Assembly (NCBI GenBank): GCA_022824965.1
Contig: JAJDYY010000006.1
Location: 369,393 to 433,392, forward strand
Source: Gammaproteobacteria bacterium
GTDB taxonomy: Bacteria; Pseudomonadota; Gammaproteobacteria; UBA4575
Direction of reading: 5' to 3'
DNA length: 64,000 bases
The notes under the pieces are model-generated. The model was not told the DNA's origin. It was given only the letters and a program-made list of their open reading frames with translations, and ran no database searches. A program made the translations under genes and the position numbers. Below, one piece after another: positions 9,761 through 17,748 of the stretch (within the stretch, counting starts at the first letter, position 1; every line of letters starts with the position of its first letter).

Positions 9761-10801
9761 GTGGCTACCATCACAAAGACTCCTTCAAGTACCTGGAAGG
9801 CAATGATCCGCAAACGCGGCTGGCCGACTACCATCAAGACCTTCCGCACCAAACGAGATGCCCAGGACTGGGCACGGCGTATTGAGGATGAGATGGTGCG
9901 CGGGGTATACATTGACCGGGCCGGCTCGGACCGTCTCCTGCTCAAACATGCACTGGACCGCTACCTACGTGAAGTCTCTACTACGAAACGTGCAACTACG
10001 GCCAATGCCGAGGGGCACAAGGCCAAGACTTTGAAGGAAAGCCTAGGGGCCTATAGCCTGGCTGCCATCACTCCAGATATTGTGGCCCTGTATCGAGACG
10101 AGCGGCTGGAGGCTGGCAAATCCAATAACACTGTCCGACTAGAGCTGGCCTTGCTCTCGCATTTGTTCACGACTGCCATCAAAGAATGGCGGGTAGGCTT
10201 GCTCTACAACCCTGTGGCCAACATCCGCAAACCCTCACCTGGGAAAGGTCGGGACCGAAGACTAAGTAAGGAAGAAGAAATATCACTGTTCAGGGCCTGC
10301 GATGCCCATTCCAACCCAATGCTGGGCTGGATCGCCCGCGTTGCCCTTTACACAGGCATGCGTGTTGGGGAGATCAAATCATTGACGCGTTCACAAGTGA
10401 ATCTGGGCAAGCGCACTGTTCACCTTACTGAAACCAAGAATGGGGCATCTAGAACTGTGCCGCTCACGAGACAAGCCACAGAGGTTTTTCGTGCGGCCCT
10501 GAGCAATCCTGTGCGGCCAATGGACACAGATCTCGTCTTCTGGGGAGAACCTGGAAGAGATGGAATACGGCGGCCCTATGAGTTTCGTCCAGCCTGGGCC
10601 AGAACTCTCAAGAGAGCCGGCATCGAAGGCCTGCACTTTCACGACCTGCGCCATGAGGCAGTTTCTCGCCTAGTAGAAGCAGGCCTAGGAGACCAGGAGG
10701 TGTCTGCAATCTCAGGCCACAAGTCCATGCAGATGCTCAAGCGCTATACGCATCTCAGATCAGAAGACCTAGTAACACGCTTAGATCAGTTAATAGGCTA
10801 A
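9761..10801 (+). CDS. int: Tyrosine recombinase / island integrase
   Basis: Site-specific recombinase that would insert and excise the island at the tRNA. 346 residues from a GTG start. An N-terminal AP2-like arm-binding segment (residues about 5-50) and a SAM-like core-binding domain are followed by the catalytic domain. Its residues are visible: Arg in TGMRVGEIKSL, the HxxR box FHDLRHEA, GH in ISGHKSM and the nucleophile Tyr in KRYTHL. Codon use is less GC-rich than in the neighbouring rpoD. It lies 85 bp after the tRNA and appears intact. Confidence 0.95.
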   Translation: MATITKTPSSTWKAMIRKRGWPTTIKTFRTKRDAQDWARRIEDEMVRGVYIDRAGSDRLLLKHALDRYLREVSTTKRATTANAEGHKAKTLKESLGAYSLAAITPDIVALYRDERLEAGKSNNTVRLELALLSHLFTTAIKEWRVGLLYNPVANIRKPSPGKGRDRRLSKEEEISLFRACDAHSNPMLGWIARVALYTGMRVGEIKSLTRSQVNLGKRTVHLTETKNGASRTVPLTRQATEVFRAALSNPVRPMDTDLVFWGEPGRDGIRRPYEFRPAWARTLKRAGIEGLHFHDLRHEAVSRLVEAGLGDQEVSAISGHKSMQMLKRYTHLRSEDLVTRLDQLIG

Positions 10802-10822
10802 GCAAGTAAAGTGGGTTTGGGA

Positions 10823-11311
10823 TTACGTTAGCGCTCCGAGAAAAATGATGGCCAAAAAAAATCCGAAAACAAGCACGAAAAATACCAGCACTGGGCCAGC
10901 ATCACTCCAAAATTCGTGTCGATTCTGCATTTTCAGCTTTTCTAATTCAAATTGAGAAGCACTGTCTAAATTGTTGCCTAGATCAGGATATCGAGTGTAC
11001 TTTTCCCAAGCAGGGTAAAACCCATACACAAGAAGTGCTGTACCCAAACCTGCCAGAACAAAATTCCACCATTGCCAGCTGCCTATATCTAATTTTCCCC
11101 AAAAACTTTTAATTCCTTCAAATGTACTTGGGATTGCAAGCAGCCATAAAAGAAAGCCAACAAATGGAGAAAAATTTCGTAGCATAAATTTATACTGACA
11201 CACCCACGACTTCTTGTAAAAACTGGTTTCTGTTACTGCTGTCAAATCGCTCACACAATTCCCAAATGTACGCAAGAGATGTGTCAGTTCTCCATAGTAT
11301 TTTCCTGACAC
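10823..11311 (-). CDS. Hypothetical membrane protein
   Basis: 162 residues, family not recognised. Three or four hydrophobic segments are visible: PFVGFLLWLLAIPS and NFVLAGLGTALLVYGFY in the middle and VLVFFVLVFGFFLAIIFL at the C-terminus. A charged loop (LEKLKMQNRHEF) lies between them. The first 40 residues look soluble with two cysteines. It is AT-rich and convergent with the integrase. In islands such small membrane proteins can be toxin-like or defence effectors, but nothing in the sequence decides this. Confidence 0.55.
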   Translation of the reverse strand: MSGKYYGELTHLLRTFGNCVSDLTAVTETSFYKKSWVCQYKFMLRNFSPFVGFLLWLLAIPSTFEGIKSFWGKLDIGSWQWWNFVLAGLGTALLVYGFYPAWEKYTRYPDLGNNLDSASQFELEKLKMQNRHEFWSDAGPVLVFFVLVFGFFLAIIFLGALT

Positions 11312-11359
11312 CTTATGCAGTCTTGTGTGTGCAAATTATCTACCAGGAGAAGAAGAGTC

Positions 11360-11611
11360 ATGCAAGACACCGAGAGTCCACCTGCAGTCACATTAGAAAA
11401 CCAACTGACCGAACGCTTCGGCCTGCTGCTGTCGCAAGCCCAATTGGCCCAGCTGCTGGGCCGCACCACCGGCGGCCTGCGCTACAGCCTGAGCTATCCC
11501 AGCGACCGCCAGACAAGGGCCCTGAAGGCCTGCGGGCGCAAGATCGGGCGCAGGGTCTATTACCCGGCCGGCGAGGTCGCCCAGATCATCCTCGAGCCGA
11601 GCGGGGAATGA
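11360..11611 (+). CDS. Small HTH-like DNA-binding protein
   Basis: 83 residues from an ATG at 11360 preceded by GGAGAAGAAGAG, a good ribosome site. An upstream in-frame ATG at 11315 would add a Cys- and Arg-rich tail that looks non-native. The core (LLSQAQLAQLLGRTTGGLRYSL, shown in parts) resembles a MerR/excisionase-type helix-turn-helix, and the Arg-rich segment GRKIGRRVYY resembles its wing. It precedes the replication-type gene by 28 nt. It is probably a regulator or excision factor for the island; the partner site is unknown. Confidence 0.6.
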   Translation: MQDTESPPAVTLENQLTERFGLLLSQAQLAQLLGRTTGGLRYSLSYPSDRQTRALKACGRKIGRRVYYPAGEVAQIILEPSGE

Positions 11612-11639
11612 GGGATACAGCCCCAAATAAGCCTGAGCC

Positions 11640-12458
11640 GTGAGCATCATTGCCCGGGACTGGGCCCTGGCCCAGTCCCTCGCTCCGGGCCCGAAGTTCG
11701 TCCTGGTGGTGCTGGCCGATGCTGCCGATGACCAGGGCGTCTGTTGGCCGCGGATTTCCACCGTGGCCGGTAAGGTCGGGGTGTCCACCCGCACGGTACA
11801 GCGCTCCATCCAGTACCTGGTCCAGCGAAAGCTGGTCACGGTCGAAGCTCGTCTGCGCCCGGACGGTTCGAGTTCCTCGAATCTGTACCGATTGAGATTG
11901 AAGGAGGGTGTCAAATTGTCACCCCCTCCTGACAAATTGACACCATTCCCTGACGCCACTGTCACCCACCCCCGACACCAGTGTCATGGGGAGGGTGACA
12001 CGGGTGTCACCCCTTTAACCGAAAGAAGAACAGAAAGGGAACCACCACCAGGTGAACCCATGCCAAACGTTGAACCCGACATCCCGGACCGTGGTGGTGG
12101 GAATGTCATCGACCTGCACTACCCGAAGGATCTGTTGCCCTCCGAGAGGGTCCGCTCCGAAACCATGATCCGCGGGCTGGGCTCACCCCTGGACCAGCAG
12201 GTGCTCGACGAATGGGCCGCCATCATCGCTGCAGGCGACATCCGGGCCTCGCCCCTGGGGTGCCTTCGCGCATTGATCAAAAACGCGCGAGAAGGCAAAT
12301 TTACGCCGGAGCGGGGCCTTCGCATTGCACAGGCCCGCCTGGCGAAGCGCAGGACGGAGGCACAGGTGACGCAACTGCCCGAGCTGGCCCCGGCCGATCC
12401 CAACAACCCACTGGTGCAGCGCGTGCAGCAGATGGCGAGCCGCCAGGGCAAGGGATAG
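11640..12458 (+). CDS. Helix-turn-helix replication-type protein
   Basis: 272 residues, GTG start 28 nt after the small HTH gene. The N-terminal 90 residues form a winged-helix domain: KFVLVVLADAADDQGVCWP, then STVAGKVGVSTRTVQRSI and LVQRKLV. This is the pattern of phage and plasmid replication initiators and DnaD-like helicase-loader proteins. A low-complexity Pro-rich linker follows. The C-terminal part (residues about 170-270) is helical and ends with LVQRVQQMASRQ. It may support replication of the excised island. Function is inferred from fold pattern only. Confidence 0.6.
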   Translation: MSIIARDWALAQSLAPGPKFVLVVLADAADDQGVCWPRISTVAGKVGVSTRTVQRSIQYLVQRKLVTVEARLRPDGSSSSNLYRLRLKEGVKLSPPPDKLTPFPDATVTHPRHQCHGEGDTGVTPLTERRTEREPPPGEPMPNVEPDIPDRGGGNVIDLHYPKDLLPSERVRSETMIRGLGSPLDQQVLDEWAAIIAAGDIRASPLGCLRALIKNAREGKFTPERGLRIAQARLAKRRTEAQVTQLPELAPADPNNPLVQRVQQMASRQGKG

Positions 12459-12588
12459 CCCCGTGCTGAAGCCGACGCATCCGCTTCTGCCTCGAACTGG
12501 CTGCGGGCGATCTGGTCGCCCCAGGGAAGTCTGCCAGGCAACAGCAGGCCACGTATCTCAGGGCAACGCGCCGAAAGCCACGCACGGA

Positions 12589-12636
12589 CCCCGCGTCACT
12601 CCAAGGGCGCGCAGCAAACGCGGGAGTGACGCGGGG
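12589..12636. repeat. Perfect 14-bp inverted repeat with 20-nt loop
   Basis: CCCCGCGTCACTCC at 12589-12602 is the exact reverse complement of 12623-12636. There is no T-run after it, so it is not a standard intrinsic terminator. It could be a protein-binding or replication-origin palindrome downstream of the replication-type gene. Confidence 0.7.
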
Positions 12637-12781
12637 GCATTCGGGGTGCGGGGCCAGGCAGGAACTATGGGTTCGGGCTGCAGTCTTGAATGCCCCGTGA
12701 ATTACGCCGTCCACGGATCCGGTCGCATGCGATTTTTTTGGGCCCCGGACCGGAATTTCCCCGGGACCGATCTTCGCTGCG

Positions 12782-12790
12782 TGCTATACT
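12782..12790 (+). promoter_or_regulatory. Candidate extended -10 promoter
   Basis: TGCTATACT fits an extended -10 element very well. Transcription would start near 12797 and produce a leader of roughly 560 nt before the recombinase-like gene. No clear -35 box is seen. Confidence 0.4.
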
Positions 12791-13083
12791 GGTCCCGAAT
12801 TGATTTTGTACCGGAGCCGCTACGGTATATCAGCGGCAACCAAGGCACCGCCCGGACCGTGCAACCGGTGCATCAGCGTAAAAGCTGCGGTCCATCTTGA
12901 AACGTCCTTTAGGGACTCCGGGCACGTCTGTAACAGGGCGGGTCCACCTTGAACCTAGGCATCCGCCTGTTCATTCACAACGTGCTTGTGATCTTTTGCA
13001 ATGCAGCTGCGTGCGCCGTGCGCAGGCCTGGACCCCAGGGTCCGGGTCACGCCGTACTGTGAATGCGGCTATTTTTCAATCCC

Positions 13084-13283
13084 GTGGATCCGTATCCACA
13101 CCATTTAAAAGGAGGTATATCCATTCTTCAATATCGCCCTGTAAGGGCACCTGGCCCCTTCGGGGCCATCTTGGACTGGCACAGGAGCACTCTTCGACCG
13201 AAGAGGCCCTGTGTGGCCTGACTGAGGCCCATTCGAGTCATTAGTAGGGAGTTGTGTCCCACGAGCGTATTCGCGCAAGCGAA
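13084..13283 (+). ncRNA. Candidate structured RNA: five consecutive hairpins in leader
   Basis: Perfect stem-loops read directly: 13084-13099 (GTGGAT/ATCCAC, loop CCGT); 13136-13148 (GCCCT/AGGGC, loop GTA); 13153-13167 (GGCCCC/GGGGCC, loop TTC); 13190-13205 (CTCTTC/GAAGAG, loop GACC); 13270-13283 (TTCGC/GCGAA, loop GCAA, a GNRA tetraloop). Between the first two lies AAAGGAGGT (13108-13116), complementary to the 16S rRNA 3' end but with no canonical start codon after it. I do not recognise a known RNA family; it is not tmRNA, RNase P or a group I intron by any consensus I could see. Confidence 0.45.
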
Positions 13284-13353
13284 CCTGTCTAGCTCAGGCT
13301 ACCAGGGCTCAGAAACACTCACCGAAGAGAAAGAACACGGAAAGGCTTGAACC

Positions 13354-14220
13354 ATGAGGAATCTGAACTACACACTGAAACAGCTCTGCCGGCACTGCAG
13401 GGAAGGCAGCTATGCCACACAAAGAAACCGGGAACGTATGCTGACGCTGATGGCCAACGAACTGCATGCCATGGGCTACCGGCAGATGCAGGCACGCTCA
13501 TTAAAACCGAAACACATCGAGGGCCTGGTCCAGAAATGGCAGGACCACCACCTGTCCATCGGGACCATCAAAAACCGGATGGCCGTCCTTAGATGGTGGG
13601 CTCAAAAGGTCGACAAGCGCAACGTCATCGCAAGATCCAATGAACATTACGGCATCCCGGACCGCAGGTTCGTGACCAACGAGAACAAGGCCAAGGACCT
13701 CACTGAAAGCCAGTTAAACAAAATAAAAGACGAACACGTTCGCATGAGCCTCGAGCTGCAGCGCGCCTTCGGCTTAAGACGCGAAGAGGCCATGAAGTTC
13801 ATGCCCAGCTACGCGGATAAGGGAGATCACCTCCGGCTCAAAGCCAGCTGGACCAAGGGCGGCAAGCCACGAACGATCCCCATCCGAACGGAACACCAGC
13901 GAGACGTGCTCGACCGCGCAAGAGAACTTGCCGGCTTCGGCTCCTTGATCCCGCCGCAGCGAAGTTATGTACAGCAGCTGAGAGTCTACGAGGGCCATAC
14001 CACCCGGGCCGGGCTCTCCAGCATGCACGGGCTTCGCCATGCGTATGCACAGGATCGCTACGAGGAGCTGACCGGCAGCAAGTGTCCGGCTGTAGGAGGA
14101 CCGGACAGCAACTCGTTCACCCCGGAACAGCGCGAACTGGACCACCAGGGCCGGATGACCATCAGCCAGGAACTGGGGCATGGAAGAGAGCAGATTACCG
14201 CAGCATATTGTGGAAAATAG
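13354..14220 (+). CDS. Integrase-domain protein (Integrase_1 type tyrosine recombinase)
   Basis: 288 residues. The N-terminal part (TIKNRMAVLRWWAQKVDKRN) looks like a SAM-like core-binding domain. The C-terminal part keeps the recombinase layout: Arg in FGLRREEAMKF, HxxR in MHGLRHAYAQDR, a GH in QELGHGREQITAAY and a final Tyr. This matches the short Integrase_1 group found on integrative and conjugative elements rather than a standard phage integrase. It is preceded by the structured leader, and the start ATG follows a purine-rich GGAAAGG. Role on the island unknown: resolution, excision or replication-dimer control. Confidence 0.75.
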   Translation: MRNLNYTLKQLCRHCREGSYATQRNRERMLTLMANELHAMGYRQMQARSLKPKHIEGLVQKWQDHHLSIGTIKNRMAVLRWWAQKVDKRNVIARSNEHYGIPDRRFVTNENKAKDLTESQLNKIKDEHVRMSLELQRAFGLRREEAMKFMPSYADKGDHLRLKASWTKGGKPRTIPIRTEHQRDVLDRARELAGFGSLIPPQRSYVQQLRVYEGHTTRAGLSSMHGLRHAYAQDRYEELTGSKCPAVGGPDSNSFTPEQRELDHQGRMTISQELGHGREQITAAYCGK

Positions 14221-14338
14221 ATTCTTTATTAACAATTCTTCTTTCGCAAAGAGTATAATTACTGTGCCTAGAATTCACTTGTATGTAACGCTTTGCAATT
14301 CACTAAACAGAAGTGACGGTCGAGACGAATCTGCAGTT

Positions 14339-15298
14339 ATGCCTGTTTCTCACGTAGACACTCTCGCATCGAATTTCGATGGAGAAAGTGTACAGCTAGA
14401 CCGTACCCGCCGTGAACACCGTCGATCCTCATACAACTTTCTCTCAGTAGAAAAAAGCAGCAACCAAGTCGAATCACTCGACCGATCCACGCTCATTCAG
14501 GGGCATGCGATAGATGCATTGGATCTACTTCCCGAACGGAGCATCCAGACGGTGGTTACATCACCGCCATACTGGTCCCTGAGAGACTATGATGTCGATC
14601 AACAGATTGGATGCGATGACACTCTTGAAGATTACATTGCCGACATTGTTCAGACTTTCAGCAAAGTGCGGAGGGTACTGACTGAAGACGGCACTGTCTG
14701 GCTGAATGTGGGTGATGCCTATACTTCGGGCAATCGCAGGTACCGTGCACCAGATAAAAAAAATCGTGCAAGAGCTATGTCCATGCGCCCTCCTACACCA
14801 GATGGCTTAAAGCCAAAGGATCTTATCGGGCTTCCTTGGAGGCTGGCATTTGCGCTTCAGGATGCTGGCTGGTGGCTGCGGTCCGAGGTAATTTGGTGCA
14901 AACCGAATGCGCATCCAGAATCTGTCAGGGACCGCCCGACGAAGGCGCACGAAACAGTATTTCTTTTGTCAAGAAGCCAAGACTACTACTACAGTGTGGA
15001 TGCAGTCCGTGGACCTAACGACCGTCGCCTTCGCACAACCTGGGACATTCCTACAGAACCTCGGAAACGATTCAATGGCGATCAGGATGCTCACCCAGCT
15101 ATCATGCCGGCGGCATTGGCACAACGTTGCGTGGAAGTGACAAGCAGAAGTGGTGACATAGTGTTGGACCCATATGCCGGTTCAGGCACAACACTGCTAG
15201 CGGCACAGCACCTGCAACGACGATGGGTCGGCATCGAACTAAAGCCAGCTTTCATTGACCTTATCCAGCGCAGGCTAGAAACGGGTGACCCTCGCTGA
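14339..15298 (+). CDS. DNA methyltransferase of a SmaI-like RM system (N4-cytosine type)
   Basis: Modifies DNA so the partner nuclease cannot cut. 319 residues from ATG 14339; an earlier in-frame start at 14180 overlaps the recombinase gene and adds unconserved sequence. The catalytic motif IV is TSPPYWSLRDY (SPPYW type, typical of N4-cytosine methylases), and the SAM-binding motif I DPYAGSGTT is near the C-terminus. The order IV then I marks the beta class. It overlaps the nuclease gene by 14 bp. The N-terminal 70 residues have no clear motif and may help target recognition. Confidence 0.9.
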   Translation: MPVSHVDTLASNFDGESVQLDRTRREHRRSSYNFLSVEKSSNQVESLDRSTLIQGHAIDALDLLPERSIQTVVTSPPYWSLRDYDVDQQIGCDDTLEDYIADIVQTFSKVRRVLTEDGTVWLNVGDAYTSGNRRYRAPDKKNRARAMSMRPPTPDGLKPKDLIGLPWRLAFALQDAGWWLRSEVIWCKPNAHPESVRDRPTKAHETVFLLSRSQDYYYSVDAVRGPNDRRLRTTWDIPTEPRKRFNGDQDAHPAIMPAALAQRCVEVTSRSGDIVLDPYAGSGTTLLAAQHLQRRWVGIELKPAFIDLIQRRLETGDPR

Positions 15299-16040
15299 AC
15301 TGAAAGACCAGTTGGAGGCACTCTCACCGACAGGAATCCTGTTCGTTGCCAAGATGGTGGAGTCTCTGGCTACACCTCCACAAGCCAGGGCAATTCACCC
15401 GGAAACGTGGTTGACCAGCGAGTGGATCGAATATTTTGGATTAGCACTTTCCGTACATCATGGAACGACAACAGAACCGCTTATGCAAAAAAGCTTCGAA
15501 ACCGTTTTCCGCAATGCATGCGAATCCGTTGGCTGGGAAATCCAGAATCCCGTGTCAGAAACCCAAAGGTTCCTGGACCTTGAAATCAAGCGTGACGATT
15601 ATCCTGAGCAAAGACTGTCACTTAAATCGACAGCTGCACAACGACTCTCCCGTACCACTGTACATATCTCGAAACTTACCGAAGCCGCATGGGTGCAGGA
15701 CATGCGTACAGCGAGGGATCGTCGGGACTGGACATTGATGCTATTCAAAGAATATATGGCAACAGTGGATTCCATCATGATGCTGCGGGCATTCCGCAAG
15801 GGGCAGGATATTCCATCCGTGTATCAGCTTGTTGAAATTCCGAGTGAAATTTTTCGATCATTGGAGCATGCGCCTCTAGCATCGTTCAATGCGGATGGGC
15901 CAACCATTGACTGCCCCTATGGTGGACATGAAGTGGCAGCCCGAGTGTCCCTGGACCGGTCCGATGCAAAGATTACGATCAAACAGATTCAGCTTTCTGC
16001 CTGCACTGTGCATGTGGAGTGGGAGATTCAGCCACGGTAA
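15285..16040 (+). CDS. SmaI-like type II restriction endonuclease
   Basis: 251 residues, GTG start inside the methylase 3' end. The segment LSLKSTAAQRLS...VHISKLTEAAW lines up with the SmaI segment VALKTEAAKNIS...IHVSKWMELGK as I recall it. Two further matches are YQLVEIPSEIF (SmaI YQLVEIPKSLL) and the C-terminal CTVHVEWEI (CIVHGVWDF). Length and an N4-cytosine methylase partner also fit SmaI. The PD-(D/E)xK core would be the Asp in RFLDLEIK and the Lys in LSLKST. Specificity CCCGGG is inferred, not shown; such sites occur at 12760-12765, 44447-44452 and 52114-52119, so the host needs active methylation if the nuclease works. Confidence 0.75.
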   Translation: MTLAELKDQLEALSPTGILFVAKMVESLATPPQARAIHPETWLTSEWIEYFGLALSVHHGTTTEPLMQKSFETVFRNACESVGWEIQNPVSETQRFLDLEIKRDDYPEQRLSLKSTAAQRLSRTTVHISKLTEAAWVQDMRTARDRRDWTLMLFKEYMATVDSIMMLRAFRKGQDIPSVYQLVEIPSEIFRSLEHAPLASFNADGPTIDCPYGGHEVAARVSLDRSDAKITIKQIQLSACTVHVEWEIQPR

Positions 16041-16351
16041 GTTTTGAAAGCATGCGAACTTCCGATAGGGACGCCGAGCCCGGTCCTCAGCCCCCTGAAG
16101 GCTATCTTCCTTGAGATGCCAAACTAGCAGCACACCACCGTCATCTTCTCACCATCGAGAAGCCGGGCTACAAATCGAACACGTTCGTCCATAGGTTTAC
16201 ATGCTTTCCAAGGCATCGGAAGTTCCCTCCAAATACCCGATTATGTAACCTATGTTTCAGGAACCACGCAATACTTGTGGCTACAGTGCCTTGTTATGCG
16301 TTGCTTATTATCTGTATACTCTCGCGCTTAAAATTTGTACATGAGTTTAGG
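16041..16351. other. 311-bp intergenic region with interleaved long-range complementary blocks
   Basis: No gene seen. Complementary blocks: 16046-16054 (GAAAGCATG) with 16200-16208; 16056-16066 (GAACTTCCGAT) with 16215-16225; 16077-16083 (AGCCCGG) with 16163-16169; and a local hairpin 16146-16161 (TTCTC/GAGAA). The two outer pairs are in order A-B-A'-B', which cannot form one simple hairpin but could form a pseudoknot, or records an old rearrangement. The region just before 16352 is AT-rich and likely carries the protease promoter. Confidence 0.5.
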
Positions 16352-17365
16352 ATGACTGATCAAATTAATCACAGAAAAGATATCCTTCAGCGTATCGCGG
16401 GCATTCGAAATTCCTCAGCAATTCTCTATGTTACTGGGGATCGTCCAGGACTAGAGACTCGAATAGGTCAAGATGTCATTGATCTGTTTGTAGACCATTT
16501 AGATGAAGTAGGTCCAGTTGAAAAAATTACCCTTATCCTATACACAACGGGTGGTTCAACTTCGGCTGCTTGGAATCTTGTTAATCTATTACAAATGTTC
16601 TGTGAGTATCTTGAGGTCATCACACCTGGAAAATGCATGAGCTCCGGTACTCTTATATCACTTGGTGCGAACAAAATTATAATGACTAAGCAAGCCACAC
16701 TGGGCCCTATAGATCCAAGTCTGCAACATCCTCTTGCCCCGCCCATACCAGGGGCGAGCCCAGATGCACGTGCTCCTGTTAGTGTTGAAGAAGTAAGAGG
16801 TTATCTTGATGCAGTCAAGAACTGTAATGCAGGTGAGCCGTTTGAAGGCCAAGCTCTTTTGGACCTGTCAAACAAAGTTCACCCCCTTGTACTTGGCCAA
16901 ATTTTCAGATCTCGCCAGCAGATACGTGACCTAGCTAAGCGGTTGCTAATAAAAAGTAATCATGACCAAAAAAAGTTAGAAAGTATAATTGACTTCTTAT
17001 GTTCCGATTCGGGTAGTCATGACTATACTATTAACCGCAGAGAAGCTAGAGAGCTAGGATTAAATGTCGAAAACTGCTCTGAGGAGTTGTACACAATTTT
17101 ACGTGAATTGCGAGATAGTTACTTCACTGATCTAGAACTTCAAGTGCCTTACGACATCAATACTATTTCCCAGCCAAACCGTAGTACGCCCTATATATTT
17201 ACACGTGCCATAGTTGAGAGCCCTGATCATGGGGCACATCACTTCATATCAGAAGGTGAAGTCACTCCACAGGAGATTCCACAACAGCTGCCAAATGGTG
17301 CTACTATTAACCAGATAGCCATCGGTGATCATAGAACGTATGAAGGATGGAGGAAGATTTTATGA
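16352..17365 (+). CDS. Clp-fold serine protease (SDH proteinase family)
   Basis: 337 residues from ATG 16352 with TTTAGG just before it; an earlier in-frame GTG at 16277 adds a hydrophobic tail that could instead be a membrane anchor. Family features of the serine dehydrogenase proteinase/Clp-SppA fold: TTGGSTSAAWNL (crotonase-like oxyanion turn), then GKCMSSGTLISLGAN with the likely catalytic Ser, and the ATLGPIDP segment. The middle helical part is charged. AT-rich codons unlike the core genes. Relatives often sit in defence islands without proven function. It overlaps the next small gene by 4 bp, so the two may form a unit. Confidence 0.8.
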   Translation: MTDQINHRKDILQRIAGIRNSSAILYVTGDRPGLETRIGQDVIDLFVDHLDEVGPVEKITLILYTTGGSTSAAWNLVNLLQMFCEYLEVITPGKCMSSGTLISLGANKIIMTKQATLGPIDPSLQHPLAPPIPGASPDARAPVSVEEVRGYLDAVKNCNAGEPFEGQALLDLSNKVHPLVLGQIFRSRQQIRDLAKRLLIKSNHDQKKLESIIDFLCSDSGSHDYTINRREARELGLNVENCSEELYTILRELRDSYFTDLELQVPYDINTISQPNRSTPYIFTRAIVESPDHGAHHFISEGEVTPQEIPQQLPNGATINQIAIGDHRTYEGWRKIL

Positions 17366-17553
17366 GAGTTAAGACACAGACTGCGAATACTCCCCCTACG
17401 TGCCAAGAAACGGCCGCTTCATCATTTCACCTTTCTGATACGCTAGACTGGGCAAGCTTCTCTGCTCAAATCAAGAATAGAGTACTAGTAGTCCCAGCTA
17501 ACAGCCTAAGTTCTGAAATACACGACCAGACAGTAGAACCATCTGCAAAGTAG
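17362..17553 (+). CDS. Small hypothetical protein coupled to the Clp-fold protease
   Basis: 63 residues from an ATG overlapping the protease stop (ATGA). Not recognised. Polar, Thr/Ser-rich N-terminus, then LSDTLDWASFSAQIKNRVLVVP. No signal or membrane segment. The 4-bp overlap argues for translational coupling and a possible substrate, adaptor or inhibitor role, which is inference only. Confidence 0.45.
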   Translation: MRVKTQTANTPPTCQETAASSFHLSDTLDWASFSAQIKNRVLVVPANSLSSEIHDQTVEPSAK

Positions 17554-17748
17554 CAGGCAGCCAGTTCTACTTCTCATTTTTGTTCATCACCTTCTATGAG
17601 TCCAGCGCCGGACTCTAGAGAGAACACACCGTATTAACGCGCGTCTGAAATTTCATTAATTTCCTTTTTTCTTTACGGGGTTAATGCCATATCAACTGGT
17701 TTAACAAAACTAGAGGTTGCACGCCGCCAACTCGCTGTTGCGATTCGA

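Larger units (their letters stand above)
12459..13353. other. 895-bp non-coding stretch with inverted repeats and long structured leader
   Basis: No convincing gene. Two overlapping plus-strand reading frames (12463-12900, 12897-13244) have no domain, no ribosome site and cut through strong hairpins. The stretch holds a perfect 14-bp inverted repeat (12589-12602 with 12623-12636), a candidate promoter at 12782-12790, and five closely spaced hairpins between 13084 and 13283. It ends at the start of the second recombinase-like gene. Confidence 0.7.

Noticed and set aside
12463..13244. Two overlapping plus-strand genes in the island leader
   Set aside because: No ribosome sites, random composition, and they run through five perfect hairpins.
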